Source: JBDRFZ01 sp043818395 (GTDB lineage Bacteria; Patescibacteriota; Patescibacteriia; 2-12-FULL-60-25). Taken from it: DNA of 54,258 nt. Position numbers and translations under genes: made by a program. Positions within the stretch are counted from its first letter, which is position 1. Every line of letters begins with the position of its first letter. The stretch is from contig JBDRFZ010000019.1 in NCBI GenBank assembly GCA_043818395.1, positions 1 through 54,258 of the forward strand, read 5' to 3'. Below are positions 25,641 to 34,776 of the stretch, piece after piece. The notes below the pieces were generated by a model, which worked only from the letters and a program-made list of their open reading frames with translations, did no database searches and was not told the DNA's origin.

Positions 25641-26153
25641 ATGTTCAAACCACAACGAGACAATAGTTCGGGAGGCTGGAAAGGCGGTAATGATTTCGGA
25701 AGGAAAAAATCCTGGGGACGGGATTTTGATAATCGCAGATCAGACAGACCGGAAATGCATAAGGCGACTTGTAATGAATGCGGAAATCCCTGCGAAGTAC
25801 CATTTCGACCGACAGGCGCGCGTCCGGTTTATTGCGATAACTGCTTTAAACGCGGCGGTAATGCCGGTGACAGACGACCAGCGTTTAATGACCGTCCATC
25901 ATTTAATAAACCTGCATTCAGAAATGAAGGCGGTACGCCAAGCGCCGGTTCAGGCCAGTACAATGAGCAATTCAAAGCTATCAACGCAAAGCTGGATGCT
26001 ATATTGAAGGTCTTAAGCCCGGCAGTTTTAACGGCGGCACCCAAAGCTGTGCCTAAAGAAGAAGCACCTGCAAACGTACCCAAAGCCGCAAAAAAAGAAG
26101 CAAAAGAAAAAACAGCGACTAAGAAGAAAAAGGCGGTAAAAGCGAAAAAATAA
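25641..26153 (+). CDS. CxxC-x17-CxxC domain protein with basic tail
   Basis: 170 aa. Arg/Gly-rich N-terminus (1-40), then a zinc ribbon, HKATCNECGNPCEVPFRPTG...VYCDNCFKR (about 39-72), a family well known in Patescibacteria, then an Asn/Arg-rich linker, a helix (YNEQFKAINAKLDAILKVLSP, about 107-128) and a Lys/Ala/Pro tail ending KKKKAVKAKK. The composition suggests binding to nucleic acid or RNA polymerase; function unknown. Single gene with its own strong promoter and terminator, so probably well expressed. Confidence 0.85.
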   Translation: MFKPQRDNSSGGWKGGNDFGRKKSWGRDFDNRRSDRPEMHKATCNECGNPCEVPFRPTGARPVYCDNCFKRGGNAGDRRPAFNDRPSFNKPAFRNEGGTPSAGSGQYNEQFKAINAKLDAILKVLSPAVLTAAPKAVPKEEAPANVPKAAKKEAKEKTATKKKKAVKAKK

Positions 26154-26160
26154 TAAAACA

Positions 26161-26190
26161 CAAAATACCCCGGCCAGGGGTATTTTGTTA
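26161..26190. terminator. Bidirectional terminator
   Basis: CAAAATACCCC (26161-26171), loop GGCCA, GGGGTATTTTG (26177-26187): perfect 11-bp stem ending in T-rich bases. It closes the zinc-ribbon gene. Confidence 0.85.
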
Positions 26191-26318
26191 TGCGCAGAAT
26201 ATGGCGAAAGAATCAGACAATATAAAATCATTGCTCGTAAGCTCACTGGAACTAATGATGATTATTTAAAGTAATAGGACCCTGGAAAAATTTTCAAATT
26301 CAAGGTAATGTCACACTT

Positions 26319-27518
26319 ATGAAAGTTTTAAGTAACGAATATTTATCAAATCTTCCGTCCGGGTCAAATGTTGCTCCGGGCGGTCCGGCGAATTTTGCAC
26401 GTCCTTTTTCGAACTTCATCACCAAACATGGTCATGAATGGATCGGGATCATACATCAGGGGAACAACGCAAATAAAACCACCCTCAGAAAAAAAGCGTC
26501 TTCACCCGGAAAAACATTTTTCATTCTGTCGTTTTCGTATGAACACTACCGGTCATTTTTAAATCTTGAAAAAAGATGCGATGCCCGGGTCTGGTTTGCA
26601 CCACAGATAAAACGGATTCGAAGTTTTATACGCCGCATGGAGCCCGACGTTCTTTTTCTTAACGGATTTTCGGTTTATGCCTGGCTCCTGCTTGAAGCGG
26701 CGAAACAAGAACATCTGCCGATTGCCATCCAGCATGCGGGCATCGCAAAAATAGAGTTCACGCAATACAAACATTTATATTCCAAAACCGGCAGAGCCAT
26801 GGTGCTTCAGATGGAACAAGATATAGTCGATGCCGCCTCTAAACAAATTTTCTTAAATGATTTCAGCCGGGAAGTATTTTGTAAAAAAGTGGCGCCTGTA
26901 CCAAAAAAGCAATCAATCATTATTCCTCTGCCATATCAGGAATCTTTTCTACGATCTGCTGATTTATACCGAGCCCGGGAAAAAAATAAAACAGAAACTA
27001 TCAACATCGGCTGTGTTGCCCGCTGGGATCGGATCAAGAATCATCGCGCCATTCTTCGAGTCGCAAGGGAGGCAAAAAAACAGAAACTCCCATGGAAATT
27101 CACAAGCGTAACCAGAATCCCGCAAACCCCGATAGACCTGCACTTCAAACAATCTTATAGAAAAAATATCGAGGTGATGCTACCTATGGAGCAAAAAGCG
27201 TTGATCCCTTTTTATGAGTCCATGGATCTATTTGTTTTACCATCACATTTCGACGTTTCACCGACCGTAGTAATGGAAGCGGCGCTATTTGGAAAAAAGA
27301 CGCTGATTTCACCGAATGTGGGCTGGGTCTCCGAATATCGCTCCTCCGGACTTCGTAACTGGATAATCGATTTTAGTGATGCGAAAAAAGTTGTTGACCG
27401 GATAAAAAAACTTTTAAAAAAACAGGCTAATTCAAATTTTAGGAGTATAATTCGTAACAGGCATTCACCTGATAAAATTTTTTCTAAATATCTTCAAATA
27501 TTCAAATCGATAATATAA
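26319..27518 (+). CDS. Glycosyltransferase, GT4-like (GT-B fold)
   Basis: 399 aa. N-terminal NVAPGGPANFARPFSNF resembles the acceptor-side glycine loop; the donor-binding C-domain has NIGCVARWDRIKNHRAIL, LFVLPSHFDVSPTVVMEAALFGKKTLISPNVGW (E-x7-E type motif). It probably transfers a sugar from a nucleotide donor in surface glycan synthesis. First of three closely spaced genes (gaps 3 and 6 bases) with a second GT and an amidotransferase. Spacer 26191-26318 shows no clear promoter. Confidence 0.82.
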   Translation: MKVLSNEYLSNLPSGSNVAPGGPANFARPFSNFITKHGHEWIGIIHQGNNANKTTLRKKASSPGKTFFILSFSYEHYRSFLNLEKRCDARVWFAPQIKRIRSFIRRMEPDVLFLNGFSVYAWLLLEAAKQEHLPIAIQHAGIAKIEFTQYKHLYSKTGRAMVLQMEQDIVDAASKQIFLNDFSREVFCKKVAPVPKKQSIIIPLPYQESFLRSADLYRAREKNKTETINIGCVARWDRIKNHRAILRVAREAKKQKLPWKFTSVTRIPQTPIDLHFKQSYRKNIEVMLPMEQKALIPFYESMDLFVLPSHFDVSPTVVMEAALFGKKTLISPNVGWVSEYRSSGLRNWIIDFSDAKKVVDRIKKLLKKQANSNFRSIIRNRHSPDKIFSKYLQIFKSII

Positions 27519-27521
27519 ATT

Positions 27522-28583
27522 ATGCGTATTGCTCATCTCGTTTCTAATCTTTATCCGGTAAAAGCCGAGTCCACGAAGGCTATCTATTCGCATGTCGCCA
27601 TGCTGACAAACATCATGACGGAAGCAGGCCACAAGGTGCATCTTTTTGCGTCAGGAGATTCAGAAACAAAGGGCACGCTTCATTCGGTTACCGATCAGGC
27701 GCTGAGTAAGCAGACGCTTGCAGCGGATATTCAAAAATATTATATGAACGCCTTGATTTCCGACTGCTATCAACATGCGGCCAAGGTCGATATTATTCAT
27801 AGTCATTTCAATTTACTTAGTTCGTTTTACGCAGGACTTGTCTCTACGCCGACAATTATCTCCATTCATAGCCCTATCCGTAACGAGATCCGTCCTTTTC
27901 TGCAACGCTACCGCCACCTCTCATACGTATCCTTTTCGCATGCACAGCGCCTGCAGATGCCGGAATTGAACTGGGTTGCCAATATTTATCATGGTGTTAA
28001 TACCGAATTATTCGGCTTTCATCCTTTTCCTAAGGATTATTTTTTATATTTAGGCCGGGTTACGGAAGTAAAAGGAGTTCATTTGGCCATAGCGGCCGCT
28101 AAAGCAACTCAGGTTCCGCTTATTATCGCGGGAAAAAGTTATTCGGACGAAGGTTATTGGCATAAAAACATCGAACCGGAAATAAACGGCAAGACAATAA
28201 GATACGTGGGCGAAGCGGATGAAACCCAGAAGATTAAACTCCTGCAAGGTGCCAGAGCATTGCTTTTTCCGACGCAATGGGATGAACCATTCGGTCTTGT
28301 CATGATCGAAGCCATGTCTTGCGGTACGCCCGTGATCGGCTGGCGAAACGGATCGGTTCCCGAGGTGATCTCCGAAGGCAAGACCGGCTATATCGTCGAC
28401 AGCGTCGAAAAAATGTCTGAGGCCATACTTAAGATCGATCAAATCAGCCGCGAAACGACACGCCACCGGGCAGAGGTATTTTTCAGTTCAGAAAAAATGA
28501 CGAACGGATATCTTAAGGTCTACGACAGAGCCATAGAACGCGCTAAGAAAACAAGGGCTTCCAGGATAAAAAAACGCAAATGA
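27522..28583 (+). CDS. Glycosyltransferase family 4
   Basis: 353 aa GT-B enzyme. N-domain opening MRIAHLVSNLYPVKAESTKAI; HSHFNLLSSFYAG; C-domain FLYLGRVTEVKGVHLAIAAA, LLQGARALLFPTQWDEPFGLVMIEAMSCGTPVIGWRNGSVPEVI, the retaining GT4 donor motif. Basic C-terminus ending RIKKRK. Sugar and acceptor not predictable. Follows the first GT by 3 bases. Confidence 0.92.
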   Translation: MRIAHLVSNLYPVKAESTKAIYSHVAMLTNIMTEAGHKVHLFASGDSETKGTLHSVTDQALSKQTLAADIQKYYMNALISDCYQHAAKVDIIHSHFNLLSSFYAGLVSTPTIISIHSPIRNEIRPFLQRYRHLSYVSFSHAQRLQMPELNWVANIYHGVNTELFGFHPFPKDYFLYLGRVTEVKGVHLAIAAAKATQVPLIIAGKSYSDEGYWHKNIEPEINGKTIRYVGEADETQKIKLLQGARALLFPTQWDEPFGLVMIEAMSCGTPVIGWRNGSVPEVISEGKTGYIVDSVEKMSEAILKIDQISRETTRHRAEVFFSSEKMTNGYLKVYDRAIERAKKTRASRIKKRK

Positions 28584-28589
28584 TTTTTT

Positions 28590-29324
28590 ATGAAATCTTT
28601 TCTTGTTCTTCAGTTAAGGCCTAACGATGAGGCGGCAGACGGGGAGTTGCAAGCCATAATTAAATTCGGCGTTCTGTCGAATGACGAGATTACCCGCATC
28701 CGCATGGAAAAAGAGGGGATACCGGATATCAATCTGGATGATTTTTCCGGCGTCATTGTCGGCGGCGGATCAAGTAATGTGAGCGATAAGGAGGAAGAAA
28801 AAAGTCCGGAGCAACAACGTTTTGAGAAAGACCTTGTCAAGCTTTTAGATAAAATAATAGAAAAAGATTTTCCGTATCTGGGCGCCTGCTACGGGATTGG
28901 TATTTTGGCAATACACCAAAAATGTCCGGTTTCAAAAGAACATTTCACTGAAGATGTCGGCCCGACCGAAATTTCGCTGACCGAAGAAGCCGCCAATGAT
29001 CCGCTAACCAGGGGTTTACCAAAACATTTCCTGGCTTTCGTAGGGCATAAAGAAGCGTGTCAGGAACAGCCTGCGAATTCCGTGCTTTTAGCCACTTCAA
29101 AAAAATGCCCGGTCCAAATGATACGGTTGAAAAATAACATTTACGGTCTGCAATTCCATCCGGAATTGGATGTTCCCGGGATTATCCAAAGAATCAATAT
29201 CTACAAATATGCCGGCTACTTTCCGCCCGAAGACGCTGATAGGATTATTGAGATTTGCAAGCAGACAAAAATTACCGTACCGCCGATGATTTTAAAAAAA
29301 TTCATTGAAAGATATCGTCAATAA
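28590..29324 (+). CDS. Class I glutamine amidotransferase (GMP synthase-like)
   Basis: 244 aa. GATase fold with the Cys nucleophile in GACYGIGIL near residue 95 and the His/Glu of the triad in LQFHPELD near residue 190. The N-terminus (LQLRPNDEAADGELQAI) is typical of stand-alone GuaA-type GATase proteins of unknown partner. It releases ammonia from glutamine for a synthetase domain not encoded next to it. Co-directional with the two GTs, so possibly involved in an amino-sugar modification; this is only context. Confidence 0.85.
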   Translation: MKSFLVLQLRPNDEAADGELQAIIKFGVLSNDEITRIRMEKEGIPDINLDDFSGVIVGGGSSNVSDKEEEKSPEQQRFEKDLVKLLDKIIEKDFPYLGACYGIGILAIHQKCPVSKEHFTEDVGPTEISLTEEAANDPLTRGLPKHFLAFVGHKEACQEQPANSVLLATSKKCPVQMIRLKNNIYGLQFHPELDVPGIIQRINIYKYAGYFPPEDADRIIEICKQTKITVPPMILKKFIERYRQ

Positions 29325-29358
29325 GATTTTGAATTATTAAATTAAAAATACTTTCTGC

Positions 29359-29871
29359 TTATTTGACTTCCAGTATTTTATATTTAGCGGTTCCGCCCTG
29401 AACGTCGAGTTCTATGGTTTCTCCGGCTGTATGATTAAGCAGTGCCGCGCCAAGCGGGGATAAATGAGAAATTCTGCCCCGCGTCGGATTAGTTTCCCGG
29501 GGTCCTACTATCTGGTAAGTACGTTTGACGCCCGGGCCTGGTTCGAGGACAACGGTCGAACCTATATGGATTCGCCCGGTCGATGAAACCGACTCGTCAA
29601 TTACAATAACCCGTTTTAAACGATCTTTGATGGAAAAAATGCGGCCATCGATGCGCGACAGCCTGGATTTAGCGTCTTGATATTCGGCATTTTCCGATAA
29701 GTCGCCTTTAGCCAAAGCCACGCTTAAATCCTCGACCGCCATGGGCCGTTCTGACTTTTCGAGATTATGGAGATCTTTTTTCAGGCGCTCAATTGCAGCT
29801 GCGGTCAAATAATCGTTTTCAGAGCCGGCGACTTGTCTTAAAGCCTGGGATTTTCTAAATGGCAGCCTCAT
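29359..29871 (-). CDS. greA: Transcription elongation factor GreA/GreB
   Basis: 170 aa. The N-terminal coiled coil carries the acidic tip motif KGDLSENAEYQDAKSR that reaches into the polymerase secondary channel and stimulates cleavage of backtracked RNA. The C-terminal FKBP-like domain has IHIGSTVVLEPG, ISHLSPLGAALLNHTAGETIEL. It has about 20 extra residues before the usual start (MRLPFRKSQALRQVAGSEND). It converges with the amidotransferase gene. Confidence 0.93.
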   Translation of the reverse strand: MRLPFRKSQALRQVAGSENDYLTAAAIERLKKDLHNLEKSERPMAVEDLSVALAKGDLSENAEYQDAKSRLSRIDGRIFSIKDRLKRVIVIDESVSSTGRIHIGSTVVLEPGPGVKRTYQIVGPRETNPTRGRISHLSPLGAALLNHTAGETIELDVQGGTAKYKILEVK

Positions 29872-29967
29872 ACGGAAGCATATTACATAAATGGCGCGGA
29901 ACGAACCAGCCGACCCTTTCTTATTTATAACTCATACTTTATTATTAACGAACTAAACAAAATATTT

Positions 29968-30477
29968 ATGATTAAAAAAATATCTTCGTTTGTATTGGTA
30001 CTCTCGCTGGCCGTTGCCTTCGGTGCCGGTTGCAATAAAAACAAGTCGCAGGACCAGACCGATACGGGACTGGAAAACAAAGGGATTTTCGCTTCAATCA
30101 AAGACGCTTTTGATAAATCAATCGCTGTAAGATGCGACTATACTGACGATGACGGAGGCGAGACGATTACCTATATTAAAAATAAACGCATCTACCTGGA
30201 ATCAGAACCGCAGGGTACGGCGGACGGTAAGACTGTGATAATTCACGGTCTGGTGCGGGACGATAAAATGTACATTTGGGGCGATGAAAATGATAAGGGA
30301 ATTATATTTGATTTTACAACCATAAGCGGCGAACCGCCCAAGATGGGTGGAAAAGAAATACACGGAACGCAGGATATTATAGACAAACTGGAAGAAAAAA
30401 AGGATAAATGCAAGACCGAATCAATCGGTGATGATAAATTCGAACTTCCTTCAAAAATAGAATTCGTGAGTTTCTAA
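29968..30477 (+). CDS. Hypothetical lipoprotein
   Basis: 169 aa. Signal peptide with lipobox FGAGC (Cys22), then a Lys/Gln/Asp linker and a small mainly beta domain (YIKNKRIYLESEP, TVIIHGLVRDDKMYIWGD). Similar small lipoproteins of unknown function are frequent in Patescibacteria. Single gene, converging with the CBS gene. Confidence 0.75.
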   Translation: MIKKISSFVLVLSLAVAFGAGCNKNKSQDQTDTGLENKGIFASIKDAFDKSIAVRCDYTDDDGGETITYIKNKRIYLESEPQGTADGKTVIIHGLVRDDKMYIWGDENDKGIIFDFTTISGEPPKMGGKEIHGTQDIIDKLEEKKDKCKTESIGDDKFELPSKIEFVSF

Positions 30478-30492
30478 AAACAATCTTATTAT

Positions 30493-30942
30493 TTAAAGCC
30501 CTAATTTATGCCTGAGTACGGTTCGATAGATCCTGCGGCGGGTTATAATGCCGATCAATTTACCGTTTTCCACGACAGGTAGCCTGTGAATCTGCTTGGC
30601 TAACATAATGGCGCCGGCGCGCATGATCGGCGCATCCGGCTCGATGGTGACGATTTCACGCGACATGTAAACTTCCACGCTTTTGCCGCGAATTTCATCC
30701 AGCTTTCCTTCGCGGCTTTCCATGTCCGCGTAAACTTCCGGATTTTCGTAATAGCTCCTATAAAAAGGATAAAGTATCCTAAAAAGGTCTTTTTCCGAGA
30801 CCATGCCCAGCAAATTACCTTCTTCATCAATAACCGGGGCTCCGCTTATGCCGTGCGTATACAAAGTCTTAGCCACGTCTTCATAGGTGGCATCACGGCT
30901 TATGGTTATGGAGTTTAATTCCATTACGTCTCTGACTTTCAT
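30493..30942 (-). CDS. Tandem CBS-domain protein
   Basis: 149 aa containing two CBS domains (about 1-60 and 75-140): MKVRDVMELNSITISRDATYEDVAKTLYTHGISGAPVIDE and VYMSREIVTIEPDAPIMRAGAIMLAKQIHRLPVVENGKLIGIITRR. Such stand-alone pairs bind adenine nucleotides and regulate partners. An AAGGAG lies 10-12 bases before the ATG, unlike most core genes here. Divergent from the MazG-like gene. Confidence 0.9.
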   Translation of the reverse strand: MKVRDVMELNSITISRDATYEDVAKTLYTHGISGAPVIDEEGNLLGMVSEKDLFRILYPFYRSYYENPEVYADMESREGKLDEIRGKSVEVYMSREIVTIEPDAPIMRAGAIMLAKQIHRLPVVENGKLIGIITRRRIYRTVLRHKLGL

Positions 30943-31027
30943 ATATTTATGACTCTCCTTAAATTACGATACCATATTGCAGAAGCATAAACAGCAGATA
31001 TGTCAACTGATTTCAAAAATGCGTCTT

Positions 31028-31036
31028 TGCTATACT
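31028..31036 (+). promoter_or_regulatory. Extended -10 promoter of the mazG-like/pgi pair
   Basis: TGC-TATACT (31028-31036) fits the TGn-extended -10 class; no good -35 is present. ATG 31051 follows 14 bases later, so the leader is very short. The same TGn form recurs at 42352, 46211 and 50763. Confidence 0.6.
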
Positions 31037-31050
31037 AAGCGCATACAAAT

Positions 31051-31380
31051 ATGACATTTGATGAATACCAGCAAAAATCACGTAAAACTGCGGCTTATCC
31101 CGACCAGGGATCGAATTTCGTGTATCCGACCCTGGGTCTGGCCGGTGAAGCCGGAGAAGTATCAAATAAGATCAGCAAAATCTTCCGCGACGACAACAGC
31201 CAGTTAACGGACAGCCGCCGGGAAGAAGTAGATAGAGAACTTGGGGATGTCCTTTGGTATCTGGCGCAGCTGGCTACGGAGCTTCGACTTTCGCTTGACC
31301 ATATCGCGTCACAGAATATCGAGAGACTTTATTCACGTCTCGAGAGGGGAACCATCCATGAAAGTGGCGATAATAGATAA
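31051..31380 (+). CDS. MazG-like nucleotide pyrophosphohydrolase
   Basis: 109 aa, all-alpha NTP-PPase. Metal-binding acids in GLAGEAGEVSNKISKI and EEVDRELGDVLWYLAQLA form the EExxE/ExxD pattern. It hydrolyses non-canonical or excess nucleoside triphosphates to monophosphates. It is followed by pgi after 5 bases. Confidence 0.88.
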   Translation: MTFDEYQQKSRKTAAYPDQGSNFVYPTLGLAGEAGEVSNKISKIFRDDNSQLTDSRREEVDRELGDVLWYLAQLATELRLSLDHIASQNIERLYSRLERGTIHESGDNR

Positions 31381-31385
31381 AAAAT

Positions 31386-32690
31386 ATGAAATTAAAACAT
31401 TACGGCACGGCGCATTTAAAACAAGCCGAATTACGTCGAGCGGCTAAACATCTGGCTACTTACCTTAAACTTTTAAACGAAGTTTATAAAACCAAAGCCG
31501 GTAATCTGCACGAAAGTTCAATTAACCTGGTTCGTGATCCGGAGCTTTTAAAAACCCTTAAAACCCTGGTCAGAGAAAAAGGCGGAAAAAAATTAAAATA
31601 TATCATCGTAGCCGGCATAGGCGGATCAAACCTGGGAACCAAAGCCGTTTATGACGCGCTTTTCGGATTTTTTGATGTTTTAGAGCCGAATCGTTTTCCG
31701 AAGATAATTTTTGCCGATACGACTCATCCCGAAATCTTAAAAAAACTGCACAAGCTTGTAACGCACGACATAAAATCCGCTGATGAAATCCTGCTTAATA
31801 TCATCAGCAAATCAGGCGGTACGACAGAAACTACGGCCAATACCGAAGTGATACTTGACATGCTCCGTCGCAAAATCAAGTTTCCGCTTGATCGTTTGGT
31901 TGTTACGACAGATGAAGGCTCCAAACTCTGGAACCTGGCTAAAGAAAAAAACGTGGCGCTTTTGGAAATTCCCAAACCGGTCGGCGGTCGCTTTTCGGTT
32001 TTTTCCGCTGTCGGACTTTTTCCGCTCTTGCTCTCCGGCATAGACATAGGCGCGCTACTGGGCGGTGCGAACGTAGTACTAAAAAAATGTTTGAGCAATG
32101 AACTGTCGAACCCGGCCCTGATCTCTGCCGCTACCCTGCAAAAAAATTATGCTATGGGAAAAAATATTTTTGACAGCTTTATTTTTAATCCCGAACTAGA
32201 ATCTTTAGGCAAATGGTACCGCCAACTTTTAGGGGAAAGTATCGGCAAGGAAGAAAATCAAAAAGGCGATCTGGTTAATATCGGCATCACGCCGACAGTC
32301 TCCATAGGTTCGACGGATCTTCATTCCGTCGGCCAGCTCTACCTGGGTGGACCAAAAGACAAGTTCACGGCTTTTATTTCTGCGGAAAAATCAAATTCAG
32401 ACGTAAAAACACCTGAAAAATTCACTTTTCCTGTTGTTCAGGGCATTACCGGAATTTCAGTTCAAAAAATACGCAACGCAATTTTAAACGGCGTAAAAGC
32501 CGCTTATCGCAAAAAAAACCTGCCTTACCTTGAAATCAAACTGCCTGATATATCGGCCGGATCCATCGGCGAATTCATGCAATTCAAAATGATAGAGATC
32601 ATGTTTCTCGGTAATTTATTGGGAGTCAACGCCTTTGACCAGCCCAATGTCGAGCTTTACAAAACCGAAACTAAAAGACTTCTAAAATAA
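31386..32690 (+). CDS. pgi: Glucose-6-phosphate isomerase
   Basis: 434 aa, the short bacterial form. Interconverts glucose-6-P and fructose-6-P; its product also feeds GlmS. Motifs: AGIGGSNLGTKAVYDAL, IISKSGGTTETTANT (phosphate binding), VGGRFSVFSAVGLFPLLLSGI, STDLHSVGQLYLGGPKDK and the late ISAGSIGEFMQFKMIE region. The start ATG 31386 has no SD. Confidence 0.93.
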   Translation: MKLKHYGTAHLKQAELRRAAKHLATYLKLLNEVYKTKAGNLHESSINLVRDPELLKTLKTLVREKGGKKLKYIIVAGIGGSNLGTKAVYDALFGFFDVLEPNRFPKIIFADTTHPEILKKLHKLVTHDIKSADEILLNIISKSGGTTETTANTEVILDMLRRKIKFPLDRLVVTTDEGSKLWNLAKEKNVALLEIPKPVGGRFSVFSAVGLFPLLLSGIDIGALLGGANVVLKKCLSNELSNPALISAATLQKNYAMGKNIFDSFIFNPELESLGKWYRQLLGESIGKEENQKGDLVNIGITPTVSIGSTDLHSVGQLYLGGPKDKFTAFISAEKSNSDVKTPEKFTFPVVQGITGISVQKIRNAILNGVKAAYRKKNLPYLEIKLPDISAGSIGEFMQFKMIEIMFLGNLLGVNAFDQPNVELYKTETKRLLK

Positions 32691-32698
32691 TTACGTGG

Positions 32699-33499
32699 TT
32701 AACCGCCCGTAATCCTCATTCCATCATAAGCCAAAGTGACTTGTACGGGTTTTGAGGTTTTTCTTTGGGCGAGATATTTCCTGATATGTTTTTGAGCTAC
32801 GGAGTGCGGCGGATAAGAATGGCCGATCTGCGTTAAGATTAATCGCGATATTTTAAGTTTGGCGGCAAGATCGATTGATTGGTCTGCCGCCAGATGGCTG
32901 TACATCCTTTTATTTAAATACATGGCGCCATCCAAAACAAAAATCTTTACGCCTTTAAGAAATCTGCCTGATGCTGCCGGAATTTTCGAAACATCGCTCG
33001 CATAAGCCAGAGTTTTTTTATATACGAAACCATAAGCAGGAAAATCGCCGCTTAAACCATGCAAAACCGAAAAAGGCCTGATCCTAGCTTTTCCGATAGA
33101 AATAGTCTTGCCTGCCTGTAATTCCTTGAATTTTAAATTATTTAACTGTTTGAATCTTTTTTTAAGCCGCTCACGGGTCGGATTGTCAGTCCAGATCGGG
33201 ACAGGGGATAAGGAATGCCGCTCCAGCCAACCGTCCAGCTTGGCGATTCCATGAGCCGCATCGGAGTGGCCGTGTGTAAGCAGGGCCGCATCTATCTTTT
33301 TGATTCTTTCCCGTTTAATCTGTTTCAGAATATCCGGCCCGGCATCAAGCAATATGTTCTTACTCCCGATGCGTAAAAGCGCGGCGGAACGCAGACGCGC
33401 GCTTCTTCCTCCCGAACGCGCCTCACGACAACTTACACATTCGCAACCCTTGCGCGGAATGGGATTTGCCGGACCGGTACCTAAAAAGATAAGATGCAT
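32699..33499 (-). CDS. MBL-fold metallo-hydrolase (PhnP-like)
   Basis: 266 aa. LIFLGTGPANPIPRKGCECVSC at the N-terminus (Cys pair as in PhnP-like enzymes) and the metal motif LLTHGHSDAAHGI, where the last His of HxHxDH is displaced; SVLHGLSG and YASDVSK provide further ligands, and IGHSYPPHS is near the end. It probably cleaves a phosphodiester (cyclic nucleotide or sugar); substrate unknown. It converges with pgi. Confidence 0.82.
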   Translation of the reverse strand: MHLIFLGTGPANPIPRKGCECVSCREARSGGRSARLRSAALLRIGSKNILLDAGPDILKQIKRERIKKIDAALLTHGHSDAAHGIAKLDGWLERHSLSPVPIWTDNPTRERLKKRFKQLNNLKFKELQAGKTISIGKARIRPFSVLHGLSGDFPAYGFVYKKTLAYASDVSKIPAASGRFLKGVKIFVLDGAMYLNKRMYSHLAADQSIDLAAKLKISRLILTQIGHSYPPHSVAQKHIRKYLAQRKTSKPVQVTLAYDGMRITGG

Positions 33500-33623
33500 G
33501 CGTCAATTATATGGCATACGTCTTCAAAGACAAGATATTAGTCCAAAAGGCGAAAACACAAGGGCAAGTCTGCTTACAGTTGAAAAAAGAAGACGTTCCG
33601 TTAAACTGGATATAATCACATTT

Positions 33624-34142
33624 ATGAAAAATACACATACGAGAATATTCGCTTTAATTCTTTTAAGCGGCCTGGCTTTATCCGGAGCTGGTTGCTTTAA
33701 CAGTACCGATAATTCGACTCATTCTTCAGAAAAGACGATGACCGTACCTCAATCAACAACAACCGAGATTGCGGCCTCGACCACGAATCCGGTTCTCACG
33801 ACGGGCGATGATTCAGCGGCCAAACCTGCGGCCATCATCAAATCAGGAGCGGCGGCGGCAAAACCAAAAACGGTAATAGCGCCAAAAGTCGCAGTCAGCA
33901 CGGTCGTTATTAAGAGCGACAGCTTTTCCCCGCAAATAATCGCGGTCAAAACAGGCGATGTAGTAATCTGGATAAACAAAGATACGATCCCACATACCAC
34001 AAAATCAGACGGCTCCTTGTTATGGGACTCTGGTACGATCCAACCAGAAAAAAGTTTTTCGCATGCCTTCAATAATCCTGGTACCTATAATTATTCCTGC
34101 GCTATTCACCCTTCGGTAAAAGGCGCGGTTATCGTTAGATGA
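33624..34142 (+). CDS. Cupredoxin-domain lipoprotein
   Basis: 172 aa from ATG 33624, 7 bases after a TATAAT box (33611-33616), hence nearly leaderless. A longer frame from 33300 runs through the opposite gene and is rejected. Lipobox SGAGC (Cys24), Ala/Thr/Lys linker (25-90), then a plastocyanin-like domain: His in NKDTIPHTTKSDG, Cys and His in YNYSCAIHPSVKG. The position of the axial Met (amicyanin CxxHPxM) is Val here. It may bind copper for electron transfer or storage, with an altered site. Confidence 0.87.
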   Translation: MKNTHTRIFALILLSGLALSGAGCFNSTDNSTHSSEKTMTVPQSTTTEIAASTTNPVLTTGDDSAAKPAAIIKSGAAAAKPKTVIAPKVAVSTVVIKSDSFSPQIIAVKTGDVVIWINKDTIPHTTKSDGSLLWDSGTIQPEKSFSHAFNNPGTYNYSCAIHPSVKGAVIVR

Positions 34143-34158
34143 AAAAAGTTTTAAATTT

Positions 34159-34194
34159 AAAAACCTGACCGAAAAGTATTTGGTCAGGTTTTTT
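34159..34194. terminator. Bidirectional terminator
   Basis: AAAACCTGACC paired with GGTCAGGTTTT around loop GAAAAGTATTT, with T-run on the plus strand and A-run on the left. It serves the cupredoxin gene and the convergent gene at 34214. Confidence 0.85.
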
Positions 34195-34213
34195 AGAAAT
34201 CGAGGCGGCCATA

Positions 34214-34678
34214 TCAGCGACCGGCAGACTCGCTTGAAGCCGTGCCGAGAATCTCCTCGGCCATTTCGGGCGTTACCGCGGGTCGTTGGCTGGTAGGCGT
34301 TTCGCCAATGAGATCGGTCAGCATTTCCTTGCATTTGCGGCAGTTGCTGATCTTGAGTACCAGATAGTAATTCAGAGACTCGATGACGCTCGCTACGCCT
34401 TCGTTCCAAGTCGAGAGTTTTATTCTCCTCAAACTGCCTGACCTGAAATTGAAGAAATTGACACTGCCGTCGTGCCGGAAATAGAACTGGGCACGGCACT
34501 TTTTCATGTCTTTGAAAAGAGCAAATGACAAGGCGACATATTCGCTGTCATGTTCATAGACCGATAACGGAGCGCCTTCAAACCCCGCTTCGCGCCAAAT
34601 GCGCTCAATCTCATGGATAACGACGCGCAGTTGTTCGAGCCCTTTTTGATCGGCTTGCTTTGGAATAGCAATGGTCAT
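34214..34678 (-). CDS. Hypothetical protein with C-terminal CxxC
   Basis: 154 aa, family not recognised. N-terminal helix (GLEQLRVVIHEIERIWREAGF), a beta-rich middle (SEYVALSFALFKDMKKCRAQFYFRHDGSVNFFNFRSG), and ISNCRKCKEMLTDLIGE near residue 113. No signal or membrane helix. GAGG 7-9 bases before the ATG and a TTGACT-17-TATGTT promoter mark it as one of the SD-type cassette genes. It is divergent from the VWA gene, so the two may be related in function. Confidence 0.6.
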   Translation of the reverse strand: MTIAIPKQADQKGLEQLRVVIHEIERIWREAGFEGAPLSVYEHDSEYVALSFALFKDMKKCRAQFYFRHDGSVNFFNFRSGSLRRIKLSTWNEGVASVIESLNYYLVLKISNCRKCKEMLTDLIGETPTSQRPAVTPEMAEEILGTASSESAGR

Positions 34679-34716
34679 TGGCTAACCTCTTCTGTTTACA
34701 AAAGGAACGTGGGCAA

Positions 34717-34745
34717 AACATAGGGAATAAACCGTTAAAAGTCAA
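34717..34745 (-). promoter_or_regulatory. Promoter of the 34214-34678 gene
   Basis: On the minus strand TTGACT (34745-34740), 17-bp spacer, TATGTT (34722-34717), leader about 30 bases including GAGG. Confidence 0.65.
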
Positions 34746-34776
34746 ACGTTGAATTATTGCACCGAATACGAGAATA

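Noticed and set aside
33300..33623. N-terminal extension of the cupredoxin frame
   Set aside because: Runs antisense through the MBL gene; signal peptide and -10 box place the start at 33624.
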